Source: Capsicum annuum (taxonomy: Eukaryota; Streptophyta; Magnoliopsida; Solanales; Solanaceae). From it: a stretch of 64,000 nt of DNA. The stretch is from assembly GCF_002878395.1 (NCBI RefSeq), contig NW_025860786.1, positions 445,429 to 509,428 on the forward strand. The letters run 5' to 3'. Shown here one piece after another: positions 33,583 to 45,110 of this stretch. The position numbers and the translations under genes were made by a program. A model generated the notes under the pieces. It was not told the DNA's origin. It was given only the letters and a program-made list of their open reading frames with translations, and ran no database searches. How positions within the stretch are numbered: the stretch's first letter is position 1; the number at the start of each line of letters is the position of its first letter.

Positions 33583-35149
33583 TAGAACGTTTTCATGTCC
33601 TTACGAAACATAATAAAACAAAATAAAATGATTCTTGGCTAGGATAACTCTAAGCTATCTAAAGCAGTCAATCAACTTTTTAAGCTCAAACACAATACTC
33701 CCTCCTATTTCAACAATTCGAAACCAATTGTGTGTATACATTAAGTACAAAAATGTGACAAATGGGAATCAAGGTATGGTATTACATTAGCAATTGACAA
33801 ACATGCATATATACAAGTTACACTACCTAGACATGTAAGCAGCTAGCGATACAACTCATGTGCCCTCAAAACAATGAAGTCCCACATACATATGGAATAT
33901 GCTTTTCAATAAAGGGAAGGTCAAGAGAAACTAACGCTCAAAAGAGAAGTTTCACTAATACAGATCAAATACCATAGTCTTGCCCTTATTTTCTTGACCT
34001 TAGTTTTTCAGACAGTCAAGTTAGGATCACTATAGGACTTTTATTCAGCTTGTAATATAGGTTTGGGGACTGGTACGACACAAATGGATATATTAAGTGA
34101 CTCAGCCTCCTTGGTATTACACTAACATTAGGGTCCACTCAACCAATTCACTTTTATTCTACCTCTATTGCTCCCTTTTCATTATTTTATCGCACATTCA
34201 AGTTAGGTGTGGTTTCTTTTATTATTTTTTCTTTTTTTCTCATTTTTATTTTTTTAACTTTTCTTTATTTTATACCATACCTAGACCTACTATCAATTTT
34301 CTAATTTTTAACCTTTTTCATATCCACTTTTCATTATGCACCCCTATGATAGCCACCCTTAACTTAGGCGATTGGCTTAAGTTAAGGTGCACAATGTCTA
34401 AGGACCAGGACCAAAATAGGTTCATTGTAACACAAAAGGGGAGAAAGGTGTAACAAGAATAAAAGGCTATCAAGCTAAAAAATTGGGATCTGAGGATACT
34501 TATTCACATTTGGAAGGTCATTTAGGCTAAAAGAACTAATATCAAAATGGCCTATAATCCTTTGCTAACCATCCTACAACCTAGGAAAGACTAACCAAGC
34601 ATGTTTTGGATTTACTCACACATGGCACAGAGTCACATCACAAGCTACTACCAATCCAGTTCATGCACAAGTTACCTATGATTATCATATCCCTAATTAT
34701 AATGTCATAACAAGATCCATAATGCTGACACACATATACATAATGTTGTTTTAAAAACAAATTTTTGGAGGGGTATAATTTTTTCTCAAAAATCAGCAAC
34801 AATAAAATATCAACTACCCTAGATACCCAAAAATCTGCTAATTAAACAAAAACAAAACAAAATACAAAATAGAACACATAAGGACACAAAATTATCCTGA
34901 CATGCCAATTCTGCAATGATACTGCGACTGACATAAAAAAGCATGGAAACAAAAACCCGCAATGGCTATAGTATACCCAACCCCTAAATAAAAGACAGTG
35001 CCTTGTCCCCAGTGAATATAAATAATATAAAGAAAGGAAATAGTGGACATGATTATCATCGTGTAGGGGTATCTTTACTAACAAAGGTGGTGGTGGTGGT
35101 AGTGCACTACTAAAGGATGCAACCACAGAAATCTCAATACTCTTCTACC
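33583..35149 (-). other. 3' UTR of element E
   Basis: Noncoding as far as I can see. It includes the stem-loop at 34,357-34,387 and T-rich plus-strand runs near 34,200-34,320. A short ORF on the plus strand here (34,097-34,453) is hydrophobic only because of those T runs. Confidence 0.55.
34357..34387 (-). other. Conserved 3' UTR stem-loop (element E)
   Basis: Plus-strand arms CCTTAACTTAGGC (34,357-34,369) and GCTTAAGTTAAGG (34,375-34,387): 10 perfect outer pairs with one inner mismatch. The flank GTGCACAATGTC-type block matches A and B. Confidence 0.75.
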
Positions 35150-37425
35150 TATCAGTGATGTCTGTCTCACTCGATTTACATCTGTACCAATTTAGGGCTT
35201 GGTCAAATGGTAAATTAAGATCATAAAACTTCACCTCTTTTCCTTTCATGCTCCAATCTATGGGGAACTTCTCCTTATTCTCCTTGAATAAATAGAAGTA
35301 TCTAGTTCTATGTGGAGGTTCTACCAGAGTGACTTAAGGTATAACTGGGGGTATGGCCAATGTGGTTATCTCTATGAGAGAGCATATCTATGTCCTCATT
35401 ATGGGCAGCTTCTCTCTGATATCACCTAGGTTGGGTGCCTCATTATCATTGAATTAGGCTGACAATCAACCCTTAAAAATGTCTATATTATATTGTAATT
35501 ATGATATCTTAGCCCTATGTACAACATGTAAGCTCATCTCTATCATATCAAGTGTCTTTTGGATCTAAGGATAGATCTTCCAATACAATAATGCCACATC
35601 GACTTCAATATTCCCTAGCCAAGTGGTGGTAACTCTCTGACTATCATTTAAGATCTACAAAAAATCATGCAATACAAGAACCATACCTATAATAGCTACT
35701 ATATTAGAGAGACAAGGGGCAACGGGCAATGCAGATGTCCCAACTAGCTCCAAGGAGGAAGATGAACCAAAAAGGATGTGGTTAGGATCCCCTCACCCTG
35801 TGTGCTCATATCGAGGACTCTATATGCTCCCCTATCTTAAAATCCATGTTGATACCAACATATAATTTCTCTATAGCAGTAGGGTCCGCATAAGCTAATG
35901 GGCCCTGAGAATGGGCTAAAATCACTATCGGAGACATATGGGATCTTCGTGTAAGGATCGAGTTAGTCAGATCCTTGATCATACTAGTTTGGGCCATGCC
36001 CGTGGCCTCTCCTCTCACATAAATGCAAGGAATATTTGGCACACTAGCCTCATCATATATAATTTATACTAATCAATGAAAGGGTAGAGTGGTTACCTCC
36101 CTAAATGCCCACTCATGCATCTTATATCAGTTGATGGTCGCAAAATTAATATCATAACCAGCAACCATGCTCGCAATCATTGCCACTCCATCCCAAGAAA
36201 TTAAGTTATCTTCTATATTCAAACATAATCTATAACGCACTAACAACCACTAGAACTTTAAGTTGAAATTCAACATCGCCTTCTTAGTCACACCATTCCC
36301 CTAGACCCAAGGGGCATCCACACTAAGAAGTGAAATAAAATTAGTGATCTATCTCGCTAAACTAACCCTCTCACTCTTGTTCCCAACCTTTTGGATGGTG
36401 TATCAATCATGTGCCAATCTCAAATAGTTATTAGACACATCTTTAGATATAGGATTTGCATAATCTAGGCAAAAAAGAACTTGGCAGATGGCCACCACTA
36501 AAATATCGACCTTAACCCCTCTCATAAGTACCGACTCCAATTAGGGCTACTTTGAATGCCTACTACATCTAGGTGTAGTCAGAGATATTATGGCATGGTA
36601 GGAGGCATAGAACTTCTGCATCAATATCTTTTTGTATGAACTTATTGTTCTGGTCATCCAGCCCAGTTGATACCTATCAAACACAACCTGCAAAAATAGT
36701 ACGCTAGATAACCTAGACAAGTCTATTCATCACTTATATAAATTCCCTCTTGGGCTGGCCTATGTTGATCACAAAATTATCTCTCTCACATAGTAGTCAA
36801 AGTACTTGTATGCACTATCTCAAGTTTACCTAATTAATAGGATCAGCCGAGACATCATAGGGTCTGAGGACTAATCTGTTGGATCTAGTCGCTCTATATT
36901 TTGTATGGTCTCCTACTGTGAAGTTTGGTTTGTACCCTTCTAGTCTTTGGTACTTCTGATTACTACTCATGATATGCAGCCTCAGAATCATCCTGGTACC
37001 ACTCCATGGATAGGGAGTCCTATGTACCTACTTTAGGAGATGACTTAGACTATATCTCTTCCTTATTATTATCATCATCACCCTTTTATCCTCATCAACT
37101 CCCTCCTAAGACTAGGGAGAGTGTTGTGGTGACATCCTATCCTTCTTCATACTCAGACTGGGTACTGGGATACTAGGTTGTGGCTTAACTCTAGGCTGCT
37201 TACCAGTAGGTTATCTGCCCTACTGTTAAAGGTAGCAAGTGGTACGCCTAATTTTTACATAATAATAGTGACAACTATAGTATGTTTCTAGGTTCTTGTA
37301 ACTGATTGTGTCACCCTGGTTGGGGCTGCTCTAGTTTGGGCAAGAGGGTACTCCTCCTCTAAGCAACTAAACTCGCAAAATTTATCCCATCTACTAGAAG
37401 GTTCAACTTTCTTCTTTGGTGACAT
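35150..37425 (-). pseudogene. Accessory ORF of element E (putative plant transposon protein family)
   Basis: An ATG at 37,425 on the minus strand gives a basic start MSPKKKVEPSSRWDKF. The core (about 36,500-35,800) contains LKFWWLLVRYRL, EDNLISWDGVAMIASMVAGY, INFAT and a Lys-Met-His-Glu-Trp-Ala-Phe segment; then comes EASVPNIPCIYVRGEATGM and TSMIKDLTNSILTRR (35,806-36,042). FWW-VR-RL and the following Asp-Asn motif are the strongest family signature among the three copies. The tail is Pro-rich near 35,090. Several stops are present. Function unknown; assigned to PF20167 from memory. Confidence 0.78.
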
Positions 37426-38478
37426 GTGTAACTAAAAAACAAGTATTAGTGTCTAAACGATAGTGACAAGCTACGAAACTTGAAGAAAAACTCAAAATTC
37501 AAAAAAATTGAATTTTCACTCAATTTTACACACCTATAACTATATTAGTCCAAACAAGTCCAATATGAACACGTACTACTCGAACAACTTTTTTCAATAC
37601 ATACTAGCATGCAAACTTCTAGGATTCCTCAAACTTTTCAATTTTGAACTTCTGTTTAGGGGATGATATTAGGGTTTAATTCTAGAACAATGCCCCACAT
37701 TAGGATATTTAGGCTTATTCAAGGCTCATATATACAAATTTGTGGATTTCTATATATTTTGCAAGAACATAAACATACAAACTCATTTATTTCAAGTTTA
37801 GCGCAAAATACTACTATTAGGAGCCAAGAATATTACCTTTTATTCAAAGAGCCGAAAGTGAAATATGAAAAATTGAAGTGAAACCTTTTCTTGAATGCAT
37901 ACTAAGTGCTTTTAGACAAGTTGTTATTGAGAAAAAGTAATGTATTATCCCTTACTCAAGTGTGGGGAAGTGGGGTATTTTGAACTTAACAGAAAGCAAG
38001 GAAAGTTTGAGTTTGAGAGGTTAAAATTGGCCAAATGGGGCTTAAATAGGCCTGGGGTTGGTTTAGGTCAAGGTATGGTCGGGGTAGGCCTATATTTTTA
38101 AACAAAACTAGGGCTAATATGCTTCCAATTACGGCACCATCTACGAACCATAGATGGGCAACTTTTTCATCCTTTTTTCCTACTCTCTGGACTTGTTGAC
38201 ACTTATTGAACTACTTATGAAGTCATAACTGGAATTTACGAACTTATAAGTGTGTTGACAAGTTCAAGTCCCCAAAATTCTGCAAAATTTCCTTTCAACA
38301 TTTAATACACTACTTACCTAGCTGACGTGGGACTTATCACCTTCATAAGTTGGTTACTACATCCCCATACCTGGAATATTATGACTAAAATAGTGAATTA
38401 CCATGTTCCATGCCATTCCTCATGCTACTGTACCTACATAAAAAAGAAAAAAAATATGAACACTAAACTATTGGGTTG
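37426..38478 (-). promoter_or_regulatory. Element E spacer and putative internal promoter
   Basis: Minus-strand order: post-integrase block at the D insertion, diverged words (CTTATAAGTTCG, ACCATAGATGG in 38,128-38,350), then GGCCTATTTAAGCCCC (38,041-38,050 as TATA-like), a CT-rich leader (CCTCTCAAACTC, CTTTCCTTGC), and AAAAGGTAATATTC as a possible splice donor near 37,835. The arrangement parallels B and A. ggttg at 38,474-38,478 is one copy of D's target duplication. Confidence 0.5.
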
Positions 38479-39150
38479 TGTAACACTCTAAATCTGATAC
38501 TTGGAACACTACATGGTGCTCATGACCGTGAAGGACCATAAGCTAACCCATGACTGATATCTATACCCGAACTCTGCATAATATTTTGTATAAATGCAAA
38601 AACATGAACTAAAAGGCCTTAAGATTAAAAACTAAAACATAACTAATAAATCATAACATATGGATGGGGGATAAAATATCCAAACACAGGAATAACTGTC
38701 TGAACATGATAGTTTGAGAAGCTTCTAACTGACTGAACTATCTGATTAAGCAGTTGATGAGACATATCCCCAACTAACTCCAATTAAAAAATCAATTAAT
38801 GATAATAAAAAATTTTGATGTCTAAGAAGATGAGGACTTACTGTGATCTCTGATGGCTAAGACTAGAATGTCATTGATGCTTTAGAGCTCATGCTTCTGA
38901 ACCTATGGTATAAAACACCATAGCATAAATGTGTCAGTACTTTGAATGTACTGCTATGCATGGAAGGTAGGATAAATCCAAAGTGTTCAAATGTATGAAC
39001 TATACTAACTGACTAGACAGCATAAACGTGAGAATTCATACATGAATACAAAATAACTGTAATTGAGTTTGTGATAACATAATTACTAAATTTGAGTACT
39101 GATAATATGAGATATTGATAACTGTATAACTAAAATAATTGATACTGAGC

Positions 39151-39322
39151 GGTTGTATCTAACAGTCTAGTTTCTAATGAAACTAGCTGAGTTCTGTACT
39201 ATTCTGAGTTGGCTGTATCTGACAGTCCTGAATTCTATAGAACTATCTGAGTTCTATTACTGAGACTGAATGATTGATCTGATAGTCGTGATTCTGTAAC
39301 TGAAACTATAGGAAGTAGTTAT
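39151..39322 (-). repeat. 60-bp tandem triplication in LTR D (3' copy)
   Basis: GTATCTAACAGTC, GTATCTGACAGTC and TGATCTGATAGTC are spaced exactly 60 bases apart, with GAACTATCTGAGTTCT between them. The same triplication is in the 5' LTR at 45,579-45,740. Confidence 0.85.
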
Positions 39323-40528
39323 CTAACTGATATGCCCCTAATATGCTATTATGGCTGAGTTGGGGTCAAATCTGTAACCCCAATTGTTATATAAGAGTAA
39401 CCCTTATATAACAGGAAACTGTAATAAGAATGGTGAGAACCCTATCATAATAGGTCAATCCACCTCATCTACCCTTATATAGTAGGCTATGATATCTTAA
39501 CCTACGCTGGCTACGTAGTTCTGGAATGCAAGGATCGTTTTTAAAAATTACACCGTCATATAACAGGTGAGATCCCATCCTTGGGTTCACTCGGTTGTAA
39601 TTCCTACTCCCATCTGAATATGGATTACTGAACTAATTTAACTGAATTAACTGAGTTCCGTTGACTAACGAAATTGTACTAAGATTACCGTATTACTAAG
39701 ATTTCCTAAGTCATATTACTAACTGAGTTCTATGGATCATGGCTTGACAGAGAATATTGTGAAAACATAACACTGACTCTATGTACACAACTATATTTTT
39801 TGGGTACAAGTATCCCCAGGACTCCATTGAAAGAAACTGACAAAGCATGTCTTTCTTGAATATATGACTAACATCAATAATCCATAATTCATTAAGACAT
39901 TTTATCAAACATTTGACAGGCATAAACTTGTACATAAATGGGGATTTCATATTATCATACTAGTATGGCATTTTTCTTTCACATAGGCATTTAATAAAAC
40001 ACATTGAGAGCATGCTTTGGTTATAAAATCATCAACACATCTAATAATCATGGATACATCAACCAACTTGTAACTTGAAGGGGGTTTATCATGGTTATTA
40101 TGTAAACCTTAACATACTAGGGTCAATCATTGGAAAATATAATTTAAAACATGAGTCAAAACCACACAGTATCATGGACATGCATTTCAATTAAATTTAA
40201 ATTATAAACATTAACAAATACCGAAATCTTTTATTTTAAAAGATATTCTTGTGCTTCATGGGTGAAAGGGACACATGAATCAACACATGACATACCTGGG
40301 TTGTGATTTCTTGAAGATTGATAGAGGAAATTTTGAATTCTTGACTTGAAATTAAATGCCTAGGGTTTTTTTGTTCTTGAGGATAAATGTTGGAGAGAAA
40401 CCCTAATTTGATATTGTAAAAGAATAATGAACTTATGAGATATGGTTGGGTGTAATTAAGGTTTAAATCGTGTGGAAAAAGACCCAAATACCCTTTTAAA
40501 AATAGCTTTAAAATAACTGAATGGGATC

Positions 40529-40757
40529 TGCGATGGCTCATGCAATGGTCCATTGCTGGCTCGATGGTCCGTAATTTCGACCATCGTACATGGACCAAGA
40601 AAAGGACTCGCTGCCTAAGTAGCGGCGGATTGGGCGACGGTCTGTCAACCTGTCCATTGCACTTTATCTAGAAGGTTGCCTCACTTTTTTAGTTATGACG
40701 GTCATGGTGATGGTCCGTCTCTTGATCGACGGTCTGTCAACTTAGCCGTCGCACCTG
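40529..40757 (-). repeat. Imperfect-palindrome word array in LTR D (3' copy)
   Basis: Plus-strand words GCGATGGCTCATGC, CAATGGTCCATTGC, CTCGATGGTCCGTAA, GCGACGGTCTGTCAAC, GTGATGGTCCGTCTC and GATCGACGGTCTGTCAAC. This is the same word type as in the Athila-like element B although D is a Tekay element. The 5' LTR copy is at 47,001-47,216. Confidence 0.88.
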
Positions 40758-40980
40758 GGCGATTCTGAAAGCTCTGAGTAAAATGTCCATCATTTTTTAC
40801 TCTGATACCGAATTTGTACGAAATTTGTATCATTGGAAAGCTAATTCAATTTCCCACATGATTAAACGTCAAAATCTTAATAATTTCACATGAACAAAAA
40901 GTGGATTCATATTTCAAAATAAGTTTTTAACATTCTTGGAATGATTTTAAGCTAGGTAGAAGTACAGGGTATTACAATAT

Positions 40981-40992
40981 CTCCCCCTTGAG
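40981..40992 (-). other. Polypurine tract of element D
   Basis: On the minus strand TCTCAAGGGGGAGA is preceded by GAGGACAAATTT and followed by TAT and the LTR start TGTAATACC. This is the characteristic 3' junction of Tekay elements. Confidence 0.85.
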
Positions 40993-41639
40993 AAAATTTG
41001 TCCTCAGATGAGACAAAGTAAGAGGGGAGAAGATAAACTGATGTACATACTAAACATGAACAATTGGAACATGATATCATGACTGACATGACTAATAATT
41101 GAATAAATCATACTGATCATGCATATATGATACATGTATAATTTATTCATGAATGCATGACTGAGTGTTCTAAGGAACTAAGGTTCTCACAATAAGAATG
41201 CATATACGATACATGATTATATAACTAAACTGACATATGAATGCTTGACTTAATATGAAATGGTATTTAATACAAATTTTATAATGGAATTCTGAACATG
41301 ACATGGATACCAACCTTGTAAATGACATCTGAACATGAAAATAAAAAGCTTAAGGAGAACTGTTTCCTTGAGCTAGATCTGACTTGGCGGAGAAGAGGTA
41401 AGAATGTCTACTCATACTTCCCAAGTAGCTCCCTCAACAGACTGATTTTTCCAAAGAACTTTGACTATAGGGACCTTTTTGCTCCTCAATCTACGAGTCT
41501 GATAATCTAGGATTTTGACTGTAATCTCTTCATAAGAGAGGCTTTTTTGAACATCTATGCTCTAAATAGGGGATACAACCACTGGGTCACCTATGCACTC
41601 TTGAGCAAAGAGACATGGAAGACTGGATGAACTGAGCCT

Positions 41640-42800
41640 AGATTTGAAGGCAATTTTTGCTTATAAGCTACCTTGCCGAATCAACTGAGAATTTTAAAGG
41701 GACCAATATATCGGGGATTTAGCTTTACCTTCTTGCTTAATCTCTTCACTCCCTTCATGGGAGAGATCTGTAGATAGATAAAATCACTAATTTCAAACTC
41801 GAGATGCTTTCTACGCATATCTGCATAAGACTTTTTTTGGCTCTGAGCTGCCCAAAGTCTGTTTCTGATCAACTGGACTTTATCTAAGGCGTCTAATACT
41901 AAGTCAGGCCCTATAAATGAGGCCTCACTAACTTCAACCAAACTGATTGGACATCTATATCTCCTATCATAGGTAGCTTCAAATGGAGCCATTTGAATAC
42001 TAGAAGGATAGTTATTGTTGTATCCAAACTCAATCGAAGGAAAGTACTCATCCCAACTAACCTTACAATCAATTTCATACGCTCGCAGCATATCTTATAG
42101 AGTGCGAATGGTCCTTTCTATTTGACTATCTGTTTGAGGATGAATTAGGGTACCAAGAGCCTTTTCGATTGCTTTCCAGAAATAAGAGGTAAACGGGGTA
42201 CCTCTGTTTGAGATAATAGATTACGGAACATCATGCAATCTGACCAACTCTCTGATGTAGAGTTTGGCATGATTCTCAGCTTAATAAGAGGTATGGACTG
42301 GAAGAAAATTAGCTAACTTGGTCATTCTGTCTATAATGAGCCGGACTGAATCATACAGGAGATGAATACGAGGCAAACCTATCACAAAGTCTATGTTCAC
42401 TTCTACCCACTTCCAAGTAGGAATATTTAACTCTTGTATAGGCCCACTAGGCTTCTAATGCTCTATTTTAACCTGCTGACATGTAGAGCACTTAGCCATA
42501 AAAACTGCAACATCTCTCTTTATCCCACTCCTCCAATAGATTTCTCACAAGTCGTGGTATATCTTTGTGGCCCCTGGATTAATAGAGTAGCATTCACCAT
42601 GCATTTCTACAAGAATTCGCTGCCTTAAGTCATCTACACCTGGAACACACAGACGACCCTAACAAAGCAAAACATCATCTGCCCCTTTGGAGAAAACCTC
42701 TACTTTTTGATCTTTGATTGACTCTTTCAATTTGACAAGGCTAGGGTCTCTATCTTGCTTTTCTTTCACCTAGGAAACTAGAGATGATTCTGAACTACTC
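41640..42800 (-). pseudogene. Integrase of element D
   Basis: Reading the minus strand from 42,640: MHGECYSINPGATKIYHD, a zinc module ending FMAKCSTCQQVKIEH, then WVEVNIDFVIGLPR with the first catalytic Asp. SIISNRGTPFTSYF has Asn for the second Asp (42,206-42,208), and QIERTIRTL holds the Glu. The intact tail (41,681-42,091) has MLRAYEIDCKVSWDEYFPSI, FGYNNNYPSSIQMAPFEATY, SQKKSYADMRRKHLEFEI, YLQISPMKGVKRL and LNPRYIGPFKIL. A region of about 700 bases beyond it (41,000-41,640) is chromodomain-side sequence too decayed to read. Confidence 0.88.
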
Positions 42801-42849
42801 TGAATCCATATGTCACCCTTCTCTATATTGACTAAGCGAACACCTAGTC

Positions 42850-44330
42850 TTGAACGTTGATGGATTTCTTGAGCTAGCTTTCTCTTACTGTCCTCAATAA
42901 AAGCAACACTACCCATAGACAGTCAACTGAGAGCGTTGGCCACAACATTGGCATTGCCCGGATAATAAAGGACATTCATGTGATAATCTTTAAAGATCTC
43001 TAACCACCTTTTCTGACAAAGATTGAGATATTTCTGAGAAAAGATATACTGAAGAATCTTATGATCTATGAACATATCCACATGAACACTGTATAGATAA
43101 TGCCTCCAATTCTTTAAGGTAACTACTATGGATGCTAACTCATATCATGAGTCGAATAATTCTTCTCATGGAGTTTGAGCTGCCTGGAGGCATAGGATAT
43201 TACCTTACTATGCTGCATAAGGACACAACCCAAATCTACTATAGATGCATCACAATACACCATGAACTCATCCGAACCATCTAGAAGATCTTAGACTAGG
43301 TGTGAGGTGAGTCGAGTATTTAACTCCTAAAAACTCTTCTCGAAAGGATCTGACCACTGAAACTTGACTTACTTCTAGGTCAATCTGGACATAGCGGATA
43401 CAATAGAAGAAAATCGCTCAACAAACCATCTTTAATAGCCATCGAAACCCAAAAAACTCTTAATATCTGATGGAAAGAGAGGGCGAAGGTAGTTTTTTAC
43501 TGCTTTGGTATTTTGCGGATCTACTCTAATTCCATCACTGGAAATGATATGGCCAAGGAATGGTACTGACCTTAGCAAACATTTGCACTTACTAAATTTT
43601 GAAAACAACTGATGATCTCTAAGGGTCTGAAGTGTGATTCTAAGATGGTCTGCATGATCACGCTCACTGTGGAAATAGACAAGAATATCATCTGTGAAGA
43701 CTATGATGAATATATCCAAATACTACTTGAGCACACGGTTCATTAAGTCCATAAAAACTATTGGGGCATTGGTAAGACTAAAGTACATAACTAGGAATTC
43801 AAAGTGACCATATTGAGTATGGAAGGTTGTTTACAGAATGTCACATTCTCTAAATCTGAGTTGATGATAGTCGAATCTGAGGTCTATCTTAGAGAAATAG
43901 CTAGCTCCCTAAAGTTTGTCAAACAAGTCATCGATTCTGGGATGAGGATACTTATTCTTGACCATGACTTTATTAAGGTGACAATAGTCAATACACATTG
44001 TGAGAGAACCATCTTTCTTTCACACGAATAAAAATAGTGTACCCCATGAGGAAACACTAGGTATGATGAATCCCATATCTAAGAGATCCTTCAAATACTC
44101 TTTTAATTCTCTGATTTCTACTAGTGTCATTCTGTATGGTGGAATATTTTTAGGATCAATATACGGAAGAAGATCAATACCGAAGTCTATTTCTCTTTCG
44201 GAAGGACTTTCTGGATGATATACGAGAAAAACATCTAAATATTCATTCACAACTGGGATTGAATTATGACTAGGAGTTTTAGAACCAGTGTCCTTAACTC
44301 GAACAAGATGATAGAGACATCCCTTAGATA
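42850..44330 (-). pseudogene. Reverse transcriptase and RNase H of element D
   Basis: RT starts in 44,020-44,250: FLVYHPESPSEREIDFGIDL, PYRMTLVEIRELKEYLKDLL and GFIIPSVSSWGTLFLFV. The catalytic FTDDILVYFHSERDHADH is at 43,660-43,710 and both Asp remain. KFSKCKCLLRSVPFLGHIIS, SDGIRVDPQNTKAV and SDIKSFLGFDGY follow to 43,432. RNase H pieces (YCDAS-like near 43,250; YYPGNANVVANALS near 42,940) complete the region. Stops and frameshifts lie between 43,720 and 44,020. Confidence 0.87.
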
Positions 44331-44339
44331 TTATTTTCG

Positions 44340-45110
44340 GTGCTCGAAGGTAGGAAATAAGCTGACCTCTGAAAGCTGAAGTACTACCCCTTTACTCTAG
44401 GAAAGGTTCACTTAGAAATAGAAATTGGACTATTTTGTTTCTGTAGTCGACTGTGGCATAGTAGGAAAGAAGCTAATCCATGTTGAGAATAATATCAAAA
44501 TCATTCATCTCTAATTTGACTTAGTCTACTGAAGTGACTTTTTGAAATATCATAATTAGGCAGTTCCTGTATAGCCACCAGGCTATAATGGTTTTACCTA
44601 CTAAGGTAGAGACTGAAAAGGGATCTACTAGAATTTAGGGACTTTTTCCAAAATCGCCTTCTATATATAAAGTAACAAAAGACAAAGAAGCTCCTGGATA
44701 TAGCAAAGTATAAACATGCACATGAAAGATCTATAACATACCAGTAACTACATCAGAAGAATTTTCTTGATCTTGTCGGGACTGAAGAGCATAGAGTCTA
44801 TTTGAGTGTTGCCCACTCGTAGCACTAGAAGTGGCACCCTACTGATTTGGATGACTAAACTAAGATGATGAACTGTTTTGCTAACCCTGAGGACCTGGCT
44901 GAGGACAGTTTCAGACTCTGTGGCTTGGCTTGCCACATCTAAAAAAATATGGCTACCAGCTCTGTAAATACCCTGATGGTGTTTACCATAAGTTTGGCAA
45001 AGAGGATAGGTGTGGGAACTTCTAACACTACCCTGAGACTTAGAGCCTAGCACTCTATCCTTATTACCATCCCTGAAATTAGCAGCTACAGTGCTAGCTG
45101 AAGAAGGATA
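44340..45110 (-). pseudogene. gag C-terminal end and protease of element D
   Basis: 44,748-45,053 on the minus strand contains PLCQTYGKHHQGIYRAG, a decayed zinc knuckle in which one Cys and one following Cys are Tyr. The protease has YPGASLSFVTLY near 44,690, where the catalytic Asp codon is now Tyr. All gag upstream of the knuckle, the 5' UTR and the PBS are missing: at about 45,111 the sequence passes directly into LTR. Confidence 0.8.

Larger units (their letters stand above)
38479..40976 (-). repeat. 3' LTR of element D (2.5 kb)
   Basis: On the minus strand it runs from TGTAATACCCTGTACTTC (40,976) to TTAGAGTGTTACA (38,479). It contains the word array (40,529-40,757) and a 60-base triplication (39,151-39,322). 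Repeated CTTATATAACAGG-type phrases occur at 39,390-39,570. It aligns with 45,111-47,438. Confidence 0.92.
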
